A stretch of 64,000 bases of DNA from Rufibacter sp. DG15C (GCF_001577755.1 NZ_CP010776.1:3286001-3350000), one strand, 5' to 3'. Positions 35,902 to 45,135 are shown, numbered from the stretch's first letter. A program made the numbers and translations. The notes: a model not told the origin generated them from the letters alone.

Positions 35902-36675
35902 TTAACAGCCCATAGGTACTTCAAAACGCACAAGTTTGGAAACTGATTTTCCGGTTGTTTTATGGGTGCCAGAGATTCTTAATAAATAATGGCTAAGACT
36001 TACCCCACTTGGATAGTCCTTCACAGATTTCACATTTTTAATATGCTTCACCCATTCTTCCCCACATTCCTTACTCACTGCCGCTTTTAACTCGTCTAGG
36101 TTTACTTCAGGAAAGCGTTCCCAATCTGCTTCGGTGTATTTATTAGCAATGTAGTAACCCTGCTTATTTGCTTTCAAAGTATCCCATGGTGACTTGTGGT
36201 GTTTCCAGTTTAAAAGGTCACAGTGTGGGCCCTCATCCATAATAGTAGCGCTTGTTTCAAAAGCTTGCTCTATAATTATATTTTCTAAGGTGTTAGAGGC
36301 TATGATTACTGTCTGTCCTTCTAAAGTCTCAGTGAAGTCAGTGAATACATCAATAGTATCATTGTCTAGAACGTTCCTGAATTTTTCGCTTTGGTCCACA
36401 TAATCGTCAGAGACCATAAATCTATTTATGGTAACAGAAAACTCTTCAAACTTTAAAGTCATGGTAGTGTCTTCAAAGGAGAGTTCTCTGACCGGGTTAA
36501 TAACAGTCTTATACTTTTCTTGGAGGGCGAGAGAAGTAGCAAAATAACTGCTGTCAAAAGGCGTTTTAAGAGCCTCTACAGTAGGAGTTGCCTCTTCTTT
36601 AGCTGGCTTTTTGTTACATGAACACATTAGTGAGGCGAACAGTAAAGCAATAAAAGTTGAAAGTTTATATTTCAT
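35902..36675 (-). CDS. Hypothetical lipoprotein
   Basis: The 257-residue product has a lipoprotein signal (LLFASLMCSC, with C19 or C21 near the start used here) followed by a Lys/Glu-rich linker. The rest is mixed alpha/beta with several Asp/Glu-rich strands and no family that I recognise. The frame opens at a TTG (36684), but the ATG at 36675 (MKYKLSTFIA) begins the signal peptide properly. It lies between addA and mqo on the same strand. Function unknown. Confidence 0.7.
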   Translation of the reverse strand: MKYKLSTFIALLFASLMCSCNKKPAKEEATPTVEALKTPFDSSYFATSLALQEKYKTVINPVRELSFEDTTMTLKFEEFSVTINRFMVSDDYVDQSEKFRNVLDNDTIDVFTDFTETLEGQTVIIASNTLENIIIEQAFETSATIMDEGPHCDLLNWKHHKSPWDTLKANKQGYYIANKYTEADWERFPEVNLDELKAAVSKECGEEWVKHIKNVKSVKDYPSGVSLSHYLLRISGTHKTTGKSVSKLVRFEVPMGC

Positions 36676-36690
36676 AAATAACAAAGGGTA

Positions 36691-36726
36691 TTTTTAACAT
36701 CTTTTCCCAAAAACAGGTTAAAAACG
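36691..36726. repeat. Intergenic palindrome, copy 15 (degenerate)
   Basis: Read on the minus strand it is CGTTTTTAACCTGTTTTTGGG followed by AAAAGATGTTAAAAA. It abuts the addA-like stop codon at 36728. Confidence 0.65.
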
Positions 36727-36727
36727 A

Positions 36728-39700
36728 TTACTCCACTACTTCACCCACATACTCCCATTCGTCCACGCGCTCTTCCTCAAAATAATACACCACGCAGGTA
36801 GTCTTACTGAAGACCAATTTTCGGAACAAGGCGGCGTAAGAGTTAAGGTTGTCCACATATTCTTGCTTGGCCGGCGGAAGCTTGTAGTCAATGAGGGTCA
36901 CGTCACCAGTCTCCCCGAATACAATGCGGTCTGGTTTGTAGCGGTTGGTGCGGACGTCCAGCACTTCGCGCTCGTTCTCCACGCTCATGCTCCGGCTAAA
37001 GTAGCGTTGCATCTGCGGGTGGTGGAGCACGTGGTCTACCAGTTGGGTAAGAGTAGGTAATTCGCGCTGGGAGATAATGCCTTGCTTCACTAACTGCCTT
37101 AAGGCCTTAGGCGCTTCATCTGCATAGGAAATCAAGGCCAGGGCATAGTGCAGTTTGCGGTTCCAGCGGCGGTGTTCCTGCTGGGTCTCAAAGTCGAAGA
37201 CGTTGTTGGCGTGCTGTTTCAGTTTCAGGTTCTGGGCCCAGTCCGCGGAGGTAAATTTGTCCAGTACGTACACGTCTTCTGAGATGGGGTTGTGGTGCAC
37301 CGCTTGTTGAGCGCCTCTTGATAACTGATAGCAGTATTGGCCGTCTTGCCACAGGTCTTTGTTTTGCAGGAACCTGTGTAGCCAATAGCTTACATTCTTT
37401 TGGTTTCCGCCTTTGGTAAAATCCTGGGCCTTGGCAATGAGGTACAGACGGTCCACGGGGCGGGTGAGGGCCACGTAGAGCATGTTCAGGTTCTCAATAA
37501 AAGTTTTCTCCAGCTTCTGGGCGTATTGCTCGTGCAAGGCAGTCTGCTCCAGTTTCTTGTTCAAAGTCACCACGGCGGTGCGAAGTTTGCTGTCGCCGGC
37601 CACGCTGGCTGGGAGCGTACCCCAGAGCAGGGAAGAGGTTTGCGGCTCCAGGCTCCAGTCACAGAACGGCACAATCACCACGGGGTAATCCAGGCCCTTT
37701 GCTTTGTGGATGCTGGTGATGGTAATGGCGTCGCGGTCTTTGGGCGTGTTGATGCTTAGGTGCTCTTTGTGCAGGTCCCAATACTCCAGAAAATTGTTGA
37801 GGTTGTTGCTGTTCTTGAGCGTGTATTCCAAGACCAAATCCAGGAACCGGAACAGGTACTCGCACTCGTTGTTCTTGCCCAACAAGTCAAAGACGCGTAT
37901 CAACTTCTCGGTGAGCTCATAGATGGACAAGTTGCCGGCGTCGCGGTAGGCAATGTCAAAGCCCTGCTCTTGTAAAAACTGGAAGAACGGGTCAATGCTG
38001 GGGTGCGTGGCCAACCAGGCAATCTTGTTGGTGGTCACGTTGTCGGGCAGCTCCTGGTGTACCACCTTGTAGACCAGATACAGCGCCTGCGAACGCGCCA
38101 ATCCGTTGGCTGGTTGGTTGAGCAACCTGAAGAAGGAAATAATCAAATTGATGACCTCGGCGAACTGCAAGGACAGTGAATCCTGGGAGATAATGTCATA
38201 TTTCTTCTGCTTCAGGAAGTTGGCCACCAGCTTGCTGTTGCGGTTGGTACGGCTCAAGATGGCAATGTCCCGCGGCGCATAACCATCCGCCTGGGCCTGT
38301 TGCACCATTTGCAACACCAGCTGCAAGGTGCTTTCCTGGTAGGAGAGCAGGTCCTCTGGCGCGTAGCCTTCGTAGATTTCCTCGGTTTGCCGGCAGGCCT
38401 CTAAATCAAATTGCAAAGGCTGAACGTCATCTTTGGTGAACAACACCTGCAAATGCGCCTGTCCTGTATTTTTTCCCGCTGGTAATTCCTGTTTAAAGCC
38501 TTCGTCATAGATGGCCTGTAATAGTTGGAACTGCGGATTGGCTTGGCTAATAAACCAGAACAGCTCATTGTTGAAGGTGATGATTTCGGGAGCGCTTCTA
38601 TAGTTGATACCCAATCGCTCCGGAGAAATGGTCCAGTTGAGGGTGTCATAGCGCGGGGCCACGTTCTCCTCAAACCGGGAGTTCTCATACAGGTGGTGCG
38701 TCTGCTTGCGGTGTAGGTGCAGAATCTGCTCCATCTCACCGCCGCGCCAGCCGTAAATGGCCTGTTTGGCATCACCCACCACCATGTTAAAGCCGCCGCC
38801 ACTCAGGGCATTCTCCACCAAAGGCAAGAGGTTGTTCCATTGCAACACCGAAGTGTCCTGAAACTCATCAATCAAGATGTGCTGGTACCGTTCACCTAGC
38901 CGTTCATAGATGAAGGGAATGGGCTCCTGCAAGACAATCTCCGTGATGCGCTTGTTGAATTCTGAGATGTGGACCAGGTTCTTGTCCAGCTTAATCTCCT
39001 GGATGCACCGCTCTAACTCACTCAACACGCTTAGCTTGTATAAGTGGGGGAGCATGGAGGAGATGAGGATGTGGTTCTGCGTTTCGCGCTCCTTCAGTTC
39101 CTCTATGCCGCGGTATAGTTCAGACAGTCTGCCTTTGATTTGGTCCAGGCTGACCTTGGCGCCGGTGCTGGCTTTGGCGCTAGGCCATTTGTCATCATTG
39201 ACCGTTTTGCTGGCGTTGCTGTTAGAAGTGGTGATGTCAAAGGCTGCGTTCCATTTCCTGAAGTAGGAGTAGATGCCGCGGTCCCCGTAGTACATTTCCT
39301 CGGGCTGGATGTTGTGCGTCTGAATCAGGTCAAAGGCCTCTTGCGCCAAGGCCTGAATCTGCTTTTCAATGCCTTGTTTTTGAGTGAATAAATCACTTCG
39401 TATCTTATTGAAATCCTGAAGGGTAAGTGCTCCTATATCAAGTAGATGTTCATAGGTATGCTCATTTAACAAGTGCCGGGCAAACTCCGCTAATTCTTCC
39501 GGAAGGTTGTTCCAACTTTTGCCTTCTTCAGCTTTCTCCAGGGCATATTGTTGCAGAGTTTCTGCGAGGAGTTTGTTGTCTGCGTGGGTGTTTACTTTGT
39601 TCAAGAGCAGGCTCACGGCGGTGCTCAAAAGCGTCTGCGCGTCCATGTCCACCTCAAAGTTGTGTGGCAGTTTTAACTCGGTGGTAAAAGCGCTCACCAC

Positions 39701-40093
39701 CCGGTTTACGAAGGAGTCAATGGTGCTCACCGCAAACTCTGAGTAGTGAAAGAGAAGATGGTCAAACACCCGCGTCGCTCTGCCTCGCAATGCCTCTTCG
39801 GTCAGGTTAGGCTGGTCGTACTCTTTCTGTATCTCAAGTAATATGTTAATAAGAAGCTGGTCGCTCTTGGCTTTGTCCTTGTCAGACTGTTGAGCATCGT
39901 TAAATCCGCGCAAGGCCCCCAAGATTCGGGTCTTCATTTCCTGCGCCGCGTCATTGGTGAACGTGATGGCCAAAATGTTCTTGTAGTAAGAGACATCCTC
40001 GCTCTGCAAGGCCAGCTTCAGGTATTCCTTGGTGAGCTGGTACGTCTTGCCAGAGCCGGCAGAAGAGGAGTATATTTTAAAAGTGGCAGGCAC
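36728..40093 (-). CDS. AddA-like UvrD helicase-nuclease
   Basis: The 1121-residue product is a UvrD-family helicase with a C-terminal nuclease. Walker A is SSAGSGKT (10-17), motif Ia NILAITFTNDAAQEMKTRI, motif II LIDEFQDTS near 407, motif III GDAKQAIYGWRGG, and motif VI-type VALTRPVDRLYL. The nuclease motif is VTLIDYKLPPAKQEY near residue 1066. With the AddB-like gene at 28982-31897 it would form a two-nuclease AddAB-type enzyme that processes DNA ends for recombination. The partners are 4.8 kb apart, with six unrelated features between. The start MPATFKIYSS places the Walker motif at the usual distance. Confidence 0.9.
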   Translation of the reverse strand: MPATFKIYSSSAGSGKTYQLTKEYLKLALQSEDVSYYKNILAITFTNDAAQEMKTRILGALRGFNDAQQSDKDKAKSDQLLINILLEIQKEYDQPNLTEEALRGRATRVFDHLLFHYSEFAVSTIDSFVNRVVSAFTTELKLPHNFEVDMDAQTLLSTAVSLLLNKVNTHADNKLLAETLQQYALEKAEEGKSWNNLPEELAEFARHLLNEHTYEHLLDIGALTLQDFNKIRSDLFTQKQGIEKQIQALAQEAFDLIQTHNIQPEEMYYGDRGIYSYFRKWNAAFDITTSNSNASKTVNDDKWPSAKASTGAKVSLDQIKGRLSELYRGIEELKERETQNHILISSMLPHLYKLSVLSELERCIQEIKLDKNLVHISEFNKRITEIVLQEPIPFIYERLGERYQHILIDEFQDTSVLQWNNLLPLVENALSGGGFNMVVGDAKQAIYGWRGGEMEQILHLHRKQTHHLYENSRFEENVAPRYDTLNWTISPERLGINYRSAPEIITFNNELFWFISQANPQFQLLQAIYDEGFKQELPAGKNTGQAHLQVLFTKDDVQPLQFDLEACRQTEEIYEGYAPEDLLSYQESTLQLVLQMVQQAQADGYAPRDIAILSRTNRNSKLVANFLKQKKYDIISQDSLSLQFAEVINLIISFFRLLNQPANGLARSQALYLVYKVVHQELPDNVTTNKIAWLATHPSIDPFFQFLQEQGFDIAYRDAGNLSIYELTEKLIRVFDLLGKNNECEYLFRFLDLVLEYTLKNSNNLNNFLEYWDLHKEHLSINTPKDRDAITITSIHKAKGLDYPVVIVPFCDWSLEPQTSSLLWGTLPASVAGDSKLRTAVVTLNKKLEQTALHEQYAQKLEKTFIENLNMLYVALTRPVDRLYLIAKAQDFTKGGNQKNVSYWLHRFLQNKDLWQDGQYCYQLSRGAQQAVHHNPISEDVYVLDKFTSADWAQNLKLKQHANNVFDFETQQEHRRWNRKLHYALALISYADEAPKALRQLVKQGIISQRELPTLTQLVDHVLHHPQMQRYFSRSMSVENEREVLDVRTNRYKPDRIVFGETGDVTLIDYKLPPAKQEYVDNLNSYAALFRKLVFSKTTCVVYYFEEERVDEWEYVGEVVE

Positions 40094-40192
40094 AGATTAA
40101 ATTAAGAATTAACAAGTAGGAATGAATAATCAAGAATTGAAAAACGTCAATCTTTAATTGGTATCAGCAATTAACAATTAGCAATCACTAAT

Positions 40193-40232
40193 TCGTTTTT
40201 CAGGTGTTTTAGCGAAAATAGGCAAAAAACGG
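40193..40232. repeat. Intergenic palindrome, copy 16
   Basis: TTCGTTTTTCAGGTGTTTTAGC and GAAAATAGGCAAAAAACGG are degenerate arms, placed upstream of the addA-like gene. Confidence 0.7.
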
Positions 40233-40296
40233 CTAAGGCAGATGGGGTTTGTTGTAACTCTCAGAAAGTGAAGAGGGTAGGGGAGGGGTGAATAGG

Positions 40297-40345
40297 AAAA
40301 GGCCAGGCGGTGAGACGCTTTCACGTCTTTACCCCTGGCCTTTTA
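40297..40345 (-). terminator. Candidate terminator for the 40541-41059 gene
   Basis: AAAAGGCCAGG pairs with CCTGGCCTTTT; the large loop holds a second stem (GAGACG...CGTCTT). On the minus strand the 3' arm ends CTGGCCTTTT. It lies about 195 nt after the stop, so its use by that gene is uncertain. Confidence 0.55.
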
Positions 40346-40540
40346 AATAGCCTGGAATGGCTATTGTCCGTCCCTTTTAAATGCAGCTGCAGTGACCAGC
40401 TAAATCCACGAGTACAATAGGATATGGATTCATAGAAGGGAAATTAACAAGTCATTAAAAAGGACGGTAGAGAGACACTTTACTTACATTAAAATCTTTA
40501 CAGCTTGCCAGCTAGTGGTATACCACCATCAAGAGATAGA

Positions 40541-41059
40541 TTAGACGGCCTTTCTTAAACTTTCAGTCATGCCAAATTCAGAGTGACCCAGGGTGACGAC
40601 AATGCGGGCCAACTGCTTGGTGAGCTTGCAGCTCAAGAAGGTCTGTTTTTCTATAGGATGCAGTTCAACGGAATCTACCACCAGAAAGTCGTTGAGCTCA
40701 ATGAGTTCATCAAAGGAATTCTTGAGCCGGGTGACTGATCGGTCATAGTTTGGGTCATCATCTAGGGCCATTACTTCGCCAATTACATAACTATACCGTA
40801 ACCGGGCTTCCATAATGTATCTGCACAGCCGGCCAATGTTGCCGGGTTCCAGGTCTGAAATCAACGCCAGGAACAGTTGCTTTTTGTGGGAAAAATCATC
40901 CACAAAAGAATTAGATGCGCTAAAAGGCATCGTTTTTAGGTGACACCCCTGCACCATCTTGTCCCGTAAAATCTGGGAGTACGCCTTGAACGCTAGAGAG
41001 CCATACGCAATGAGATGGACTTCTCTATCATTCTTTGAGATAGAAGTGAAGTGGAACAT
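40541..41059 (-). CDS. Hypothetical protein
   Basis: The 172-residue product is predicted to be soluble and largely helical in its second half. No family is recognised. Visible features are a strand-rich start (REVHLIAYGSLAFKAY), a middle helix YIMEARLRYSYVIGEV and a Leu-rich C-terminus. Codon use looks like the rest of the window. It stands alone, divergent from an AT-rich region that leads to the DEAD-box helicase. Confidence 0.6.
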   Translation of the reverse strand: MFHFTSISKNDREVHLIAYGSLAFKAYSQILRDKMVQGCHLKTMPFSASNSFVDDFSHKKQLFLALISDLEPGNIGRLCRYIMEARLRYSYVIGEVMALDDDPNYDRSVTRLKNSFDELIELNDFLVVDSVELHPIEKQTFLSCKLTKQLARIVVTLGHSEFGMTESLRKAV

Positions 41060-41500
41060 TAGTCCGTTAGAAATGTGTCTGCAGCCGCTCTTAATTCAGC
41101 CTCAATGCGGGTCGTTGCTACGCGTGAGCAAGACAAGTGGGGTTTGTTGTCTGCTGTGGAATGCTCCTTAAGGGATATGTATAGATACGATTTTAAAAAC
41201 CCAAAGTCAAGTAAAGTATATAAAAAACTTGGAATTATACCATACAAAAAGGAGATTCTTGTTTATGTATAAAAATGTATACATATATTTTCCAGAATAC
41301 TTGCCAGATTATATATATGTGACAAAATTCTTTATCTATAATTGAGCCATCTATGAATGTAAAATACTCTTACTCAAAGAATAAAATTTATAGAAAAATG
41401 GACAGGATGTTAATTTTAAAGTCCTCTTTATTTGTTTTACCATAGGTGGCACACCAAGTCCCTGAATAGAAGTATATTAGGAACTGGCTATTTTTTTGCG

Positions 41501-41508
41501 TACCTTTG
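41501..41508 (+). promoter_or_regulatory. Bacteroidota-type -7 promoter box for the DEAD-box helicase
   Basis: TACCTTTG in the context TTTTTTTGCGTACCTTTGCC is an exact match to TAnnTTTG, of the kind found at highly expressed Bacteroidota genes. It leaves a leader of about 150 nt before the start codon at 41667. Confidence 0.72.
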
Positions 41509-41521
41509 CCCCACAATACAC

Positions 41522-41553
41522 GCCGAGACTCCGTTTGGTCTCATTTTTTGGCA
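41522..41553 (+). promoter_or_regulatory. Attenuator-like hairpin in the helicase leader
   Basis: GAGAC (41525-41529) pairs with GTCTC (41538-41542) and is followed by ATTTTTT, while GCC and GGC flank the whole. It looks like a weak intrinsic terminator soon after the predicted start of transcription. A role in cold-shock or autoregulation of the helicase is inference. Confidence 0.45.
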
Positions 41554-41666
41554 GAACGCACTTCTCAAGCACTCCTCTATGCGGTTTCTCCGCAACGAAA
41601 TCTTGATAAATGACGAATACCCTAGGGCAGGTGTATTGTCTTTATATATCACACTATCAATAATTA

Positions 41667-43583
41667 ATGGAAAGAATTAAATTCCAGGAGCTTTCGCTAT
41701 CGGAAGAGATGCAACGTGCTATCGTTGACTTAGGCTATGAAGAAGCCTCTCCTATTCAAACTGCCGCCATCCCTGTGTTGCTGGAAGGCCGCGACGTGAT
41801 TGGCCAGGCCCAGACTGGTACCGGCAAAACCGCCGCTTTCGCCATCCCTACTATTGAAGGCATTGACCCTAACAACCGCGAGGTACAGGCGTTGATTCTT
41901 TGCCCAACCCGTGAGTTGGCTATTCAGGTGGCTGAAGAGATCTTAAAACTTTGTAAATACAAAAAAGGCATCAGCGTAGTGCCTATCTATGGTGGTCAGC
42001 CCTATGACCGTCAGTTACGCGCCCTAAAACAAGGGGTACAGATCGTGATCGGGACGCCTGGTCGCGTGATGGACCACATTGAAAGAGGAACCCTTAGACT
42101 AGAGACCACAAAAACCATCATCCTGGATGAGGCTGATGAGATGTTGGACATGGGCTTTAGAGAAGATATTGAGTTTGTCTTGACCAAGATGCCAGAAACC
42201 CGCCAGACGGTGTTCTTCTCGGCTACCATGAGCAAGCCCATCATGGAGTTGACGCGCAAGTACCAAACCAATCCTGAGATTGTGAAGGTAGTGCACCAGC
42301 AGTTGACCGTGACCAACATTGAGCAGATCTATTTTGAAGTGCGCAGCAGCGGTAAGATGGAGGTAACTACCCGTCTTATTGACATGTATAACTTCAAGGT
42401 GGTGATCATCTTCTGTAACACCAAGCGTATGGTAGATGAGCTGGTGAGCAACCTACAGGCCCGTGGCTATTTTGCTGACGGTTTGCATGGTGACTTGAAC
42501 CAGAACCAGCGTACCAACGTGATGAACAAGTTCAAAGCGGGTACTTTGGAGATTCTAGTGGCCACAGACGTTGCCGCCCGCGGTATTGACGTGGACAACG
42601 TAGAAGCGGTGATCAACTATGACTTGCCACAAGACGAGGAAAACTACGTGCACCGCATTGGCCGTACGGGCCGTGCCGGTAAATCTGGTAAAGCCTTCTC
42701 TTTTGTAGCAGGCAGAGACCTATACAAGCTGCGTGACATTGAGCGCTTCACCAAAGCCAAGATTGTTCGTCAGCCGGTGCCTACGTATGAAGACGTAGCC
42801 GAAGTACGCACTACCCTGGTCTTGGACCAAGTGAAGGATGTGATTGAAAAAGGTGGTCTGGCTAAGCACGTGGTGAAAATTGAGCGTCTGATTGACCAGG
42901 ATTTCACTACCCTAGATATTGCAGCCGCTTTGTTGAAGCTGTTAATGAAAGACACCAAAACCAAAGAGAAAGGCGCCGAAGCCAATGAAAGCAAAGGCGG
43001 CCCTAAACCAGGTTTTGACCGTCTGTTCATCACCCTTGGCAAGAAAGATCGTCTGCACCCTAAGGACTTGGTAGACATCATGACTGATAATACCAGCATA
43101 CCTGGTAACAAGGTGGGTGATATTGACCTATATGACCGTTTCTCTTTTGTGGAGGTGCCTTCTGAGTACACGCAAGAGATCTTGGAAAGACTGGGCATGA
43201 CCGAAATCAACGGCATGACCGTTAAATTCCAGAAAGCCGAGAAGAAAACCATGGACCCTGCTGAAGGCGGCCGTGAGTTGCAAGAACTAGAGGATCGTCC
43301 TAGAAAATTCTATGACAAGCCTTTTGGCGGCGGCGGTGGAGACCGTGGCGGCAACAGAGGTGGCTTTGGTGGAGACCGCGGTGGTTACGGCGGAGGAAAC
43401 AGAGGCGGTGGAGATCGTGGAGGCAGCCGTGGCGGCTTCGGCGGTGGAGACCGTGACCGTGGAGGCGACAGAGGCGGTTCGCGTGGTGGTGACAGAGGTG
43501 GAAGCCGCTTTGGTGGTGGAGACCGTGACCGCGGCGGAAACAGCGGCGGAGGCTTCCGTGAAAGAAAAAGAAGAGATTTCTAA
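41667..43583 (+). CDS. DEAD-box RNA helicase
   Basis: The 638-residue product is of the DeaD/CshA type. The Q motif is YEEASPIQTAAIP, Walker A AQTGTGKT at 48-55, motif II ILDEADEMLDMGF near 150, motif III SAT, and motif VI HRIGRTGRAGKSG. Residues about 475-545 look like a DbpA-type RNA-binding fold (RLFITLGKKDRLHPKDLVDIM), and the last 80 residues are Gly/Arg/Asp-rich RGG repeats, an RNA-binding and condensate-prone tail. Such helicases act on ribosome assembly and mRNA decay, mostly at low temperature. The gene has its own strong promoter and structured leader, and ends in a clear terminator. Confidence 0.95.
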   Translation: MERIKFQELSLSEEMQRAIVDLGYEEASPIQTAAIPVLLEGRDVIGQAQTGTGKTAAFAIPTIEGIDPNNREVQALILCPTRELAIQVAEEILKLCKYKKGISVVPIYGGQPYDRQLRALKQGVQIVIGTPGRVMDHIERGTLRLETTKTIILDEADEMLDMGFREDIEFVLTKMPETRQTVFFSATMSKPIMELTRKYQTNPEIVKVVHQQLTVTNIEQIYFEVRSSGKMEVTTRLIDMYNFKVVIIFCNTKRMVDELVSNLQARGYFADGLHGDLNQNQRTNVMNKFKAGTLEILVATDVAARGIDVDNVEAVINYDLPQDEENYVHRIGRTGRAGKSGKAFSFVAGRDLYKLRDIERFTKAKIVRQPVPTYEDVAEVRTTLVLDQVKDVIEKGGLAKHVVKIERLIDQDFTTLDIAAALLKLLMKDTKTKEKGAEANESKGGPKPGFDRLFITLGKKDRLHPKDLVDIMTDNTSIPGNKVGDIDLYDRFSFVEVPSEYTQEILERLGMTEINGMTVKFQKAEKKTMDPAEGGRELQELEDRPRKFYDKPFGGGGGDRGGNRGGFGGDRGGYGGGNRGGGDRGGSRGGFGGGDRDRGGDRGGSRGGDRGGSRFGGGDRDRGGNSGGGFRERKRRDF

Positions 43584-43677
43584 AATATTTTCATAAATAC
43601 TGTAACCCTAGCTAAAAGCCTTCCGTTTAAATGAGGGACAGAGCTTAAAAGTTAATAAAGGGTTTAGTATCTGTTTT

Positions 43678-43716
43678 AAAATAATGGCCGCACCTAGAAT
43701 GCGGCCATTATTTTTT
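43678..43716 (+). terminator. Terminator after DEAD-box helicase
   Basis: AATAATGGCCGCA pairs with TGCGGCCATTATT around CCTAGAA-type loop bases and is followed by a run of seven or more T. Confidence 0.93.
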
Positions 43717-43729
43717 TGTGCCTACCAAA

Positions 43730-43770
43730 GCGTTTTAAGGCTGTTTTCCAGAAAACAGGTCAAAACCGGA
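43730..43770. repeat. Intergenic palindrome, copy 17
   Basis: GCGTTTTAAGGCTGTTTTCC and AGAAAACAGGTCAAAACCGG form imperfect arms around the central TTTTCCAGAAAA. Confidence 0.82.
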
Positions 43771-43833
43771 TTCCAGGCTCATGCATTAATAATGTTGATT
43801 TTTTGATTAGCCGACAGGGTAGGGTTGAGATTC

Positions 43834-45072
43834 CTATTTTGCGGCCATGGCTTTGCCAGCCAAATATCCTCCCGTCCAAGCCGCCTGAAAGTTGAATCCT
43901 CCGGTGATGCCGTCAATATTCACCACCTCACCTGCAAAATGAAGCCCGGGGTGCAATTTGCTTTCCATACGCTCCAGATGAAGTTCATCTAAGTGAATGC
44001 CGCCGCAGGTCACAAACTCCTCCTTAAACGTAGTCTTTCCTTTCACGTCAAAGGGCGTCCGGACCAGAAGCTCAATTAACTTGCTTTGTGATTTACCGGG
44101 CAGCTCTGCCCATTTAGCGTCTTCAGGGACTTCTGAGAGTTCACACAGCCGCTGCCACAGTCTGGAAGGGAGCGTAAATAGAGGATTGGAGATCACCGTC
44201 TTCCTTGGCGAAACAGTCCGTTGCTGCTGCACCAATTGCCTTACATTTTCTTCAGGACTATCAGGCACCCAATTGACTAGAGCCGTACCGGCATAATGTA
44301 AGCCAAACAGCACTCTGGCGCCCCACGCTGAGAATCGCAGCACGGCAGGACCGCTTAGTCCCCAATGCGTGATGAGCAGCGGTCCTTCGGTTTCTAGTTT
44401 CTGCCCGGTAAGTTTTACTTTGGCTTTAGGAACGGCCACGCCCTGTAAGTCTTTGAAAGGGGAGCCAGGCACGTTGAGGGTAAACAAGGAAGGGATAGGG
44501 GCTTCAATGGAATGACCCAAGGCCTGCAGCCACTGATAGCTTTCTGGCTTTGGGCTACCGCCGGTAGCAATTAATACCTTGGCAGCGCTCAAGGTCTCGC
44601 CATTGCTTAGTTGCAAGGTAAATCTGGGTTCTACGGTTGACTCTTCCTTAATTTGCAGCGAGTTAACACCAAGGCCCGTTATAATCCCTACACCAGCCTT
44701 GCGGGCGGTTTGCATCAAGCAATCAATGATGGTTTCTGAAGAGTTGGACTGTGGAAACATGCGCCCGTCTGCCTCGGTTTTTAAAGGCACTCCGCGCTTC
44801 TCAAACCAGGCAATGGTATCTGATGCACCAAACAAGGGAAGTAGTTTCTTAAGCGCCTTGTGGCCTCTGGGATAATGCTGCGCAAATTGCGAGGGTTGGA
44901 AGCAGGCATGGGTCACGTTGCACCGCCCGCCGCCAGACACTCGCACCTTAGAGAGTAGTTTGGTGGTTTTCTCTAGTAGAATGACGCGAAGGTCTGGATT
45001 GAGCTCTGCGCAGGTAATGGCCCCAAAAAATCCGGCGGCTCCGCCTCCAATCACTACAACTGTCTCACGCAT
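43834..45072 (-). CDS. NAD(P)/FAD-dependent oxidoreductase, HI0933/BaiN family
   Basis: The 412-residue flavoprotein has the dinucleotide-binding start VVVIGGGAAGFFGA, the family mark KVRVSGGGRCNVTHA, ATGGSPKPESYQWLQALGH in the middle and a C-terminal GEVVNIDGITGGFNFQAAWTGG that completes the FAD site. The family includes BaiN-like and TIGR00275 proteins; the substrate is unknown. The frame is open to 45105, but the extra 11 residues are only a translated palindrome copy, so I start at the ATG 45072. The same strand carries the next SDR-like gene, with the palindrome between them. Confidence 0.88.
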   Translation of the reverse strand: MRETVVVIGGGAAGFFGAITCAELNPDLRVILLEKTTKLLSKVRVSGGGRCNVTHACFQPSQFAQHYPRGHKALKKLLPLFGASDTIAWFEKRGVPLKTEADGRMFPQSNSSETIIDCLMQTARKAGVGIITGLGVNSLQIKEESTVEPRFTLQLSNGETLSAAKVLIATGGSPKPESYQWLQALGHSIEAPIPSLFTLNVPGSPFKDLQGVAVPKAKVKLTGQKLETEGPLLITHWGLSGPAVLRFSAWGARVLFGLHYAGTALVNWVPDSPEENVRQLVQQQRTVSPRKTVISNPLFTLPSRLWQRLCELSEVPEDAKWAELPGKSQSKLIELLVRTPFDVKGKTTFKEEFVTCGGIHLDELHLERMESKLHPGLHFAGEVVNIDGITGGFNFQAAWTGGYLAGKAMAAK

Positions 45073-45073
45073 T

Positions 45074-45113
45074 TGATTTTGGGCTGTTTTCACAAAAATA
45101 GGCAAAAAACGGC
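45074..45113. repeat. Intergenic palindrome, copy 18
   Basis: ATTTTGGGCTGTTTTCAC and AAAAATAGGCAAAAAACGGCG are its arms. It begins one base from the start codon of the flavoprotein gene, leaving no room for a separate ribosome-binding region. Confidence 0.78.
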
Positions 45114-45135
45114 GTTTCGCAGTTGCCCTCAGGTT

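Larger units (their letters stand above)
40094..40540. other. 447-nt gap with short AT repeats and hairpins
   Basis: Next to the addA start are words of the AATTAACAATTAGCAATCACTAATTC type, in a stretch of about 100 nt. A palindrome copy follows (40193-40232), then a long hairpin (40297-40345). The rest up to 40540 has no open frame of interest. A small RNA cannot be excluded, but I see no direct support. Confidence 0.5.
41060..41666. other. 607-nt AT-rich gap with promoter and helicase leader
   Basis: The first 400 nt are AT-rich with no good gene. A strong -7 box is at 41501-41508 and starts a leader of about 150 nt for the DEAD-box helicase, including a small hairpin followed by a T run (41522-41553). 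No palindrome copy is present. Confidence 0.65.

Noticed and set aside
41075-41272. Open frame of 65 codons with a GTG start before the DEAD-box helicase
   Set aside because: It lies in AT-rich DNA, starts 15 nt from a divergent gene, has no recognisable domain and no promoter box at the right distance.
43312-43596. Frame of 94 codons overlapping the RGG tail of the DEAD-box helicase
   Set aside because: It is an out-of-frame reading of the Gly/Arg-rich repeats (Val/Ala/Glu/Thr only).
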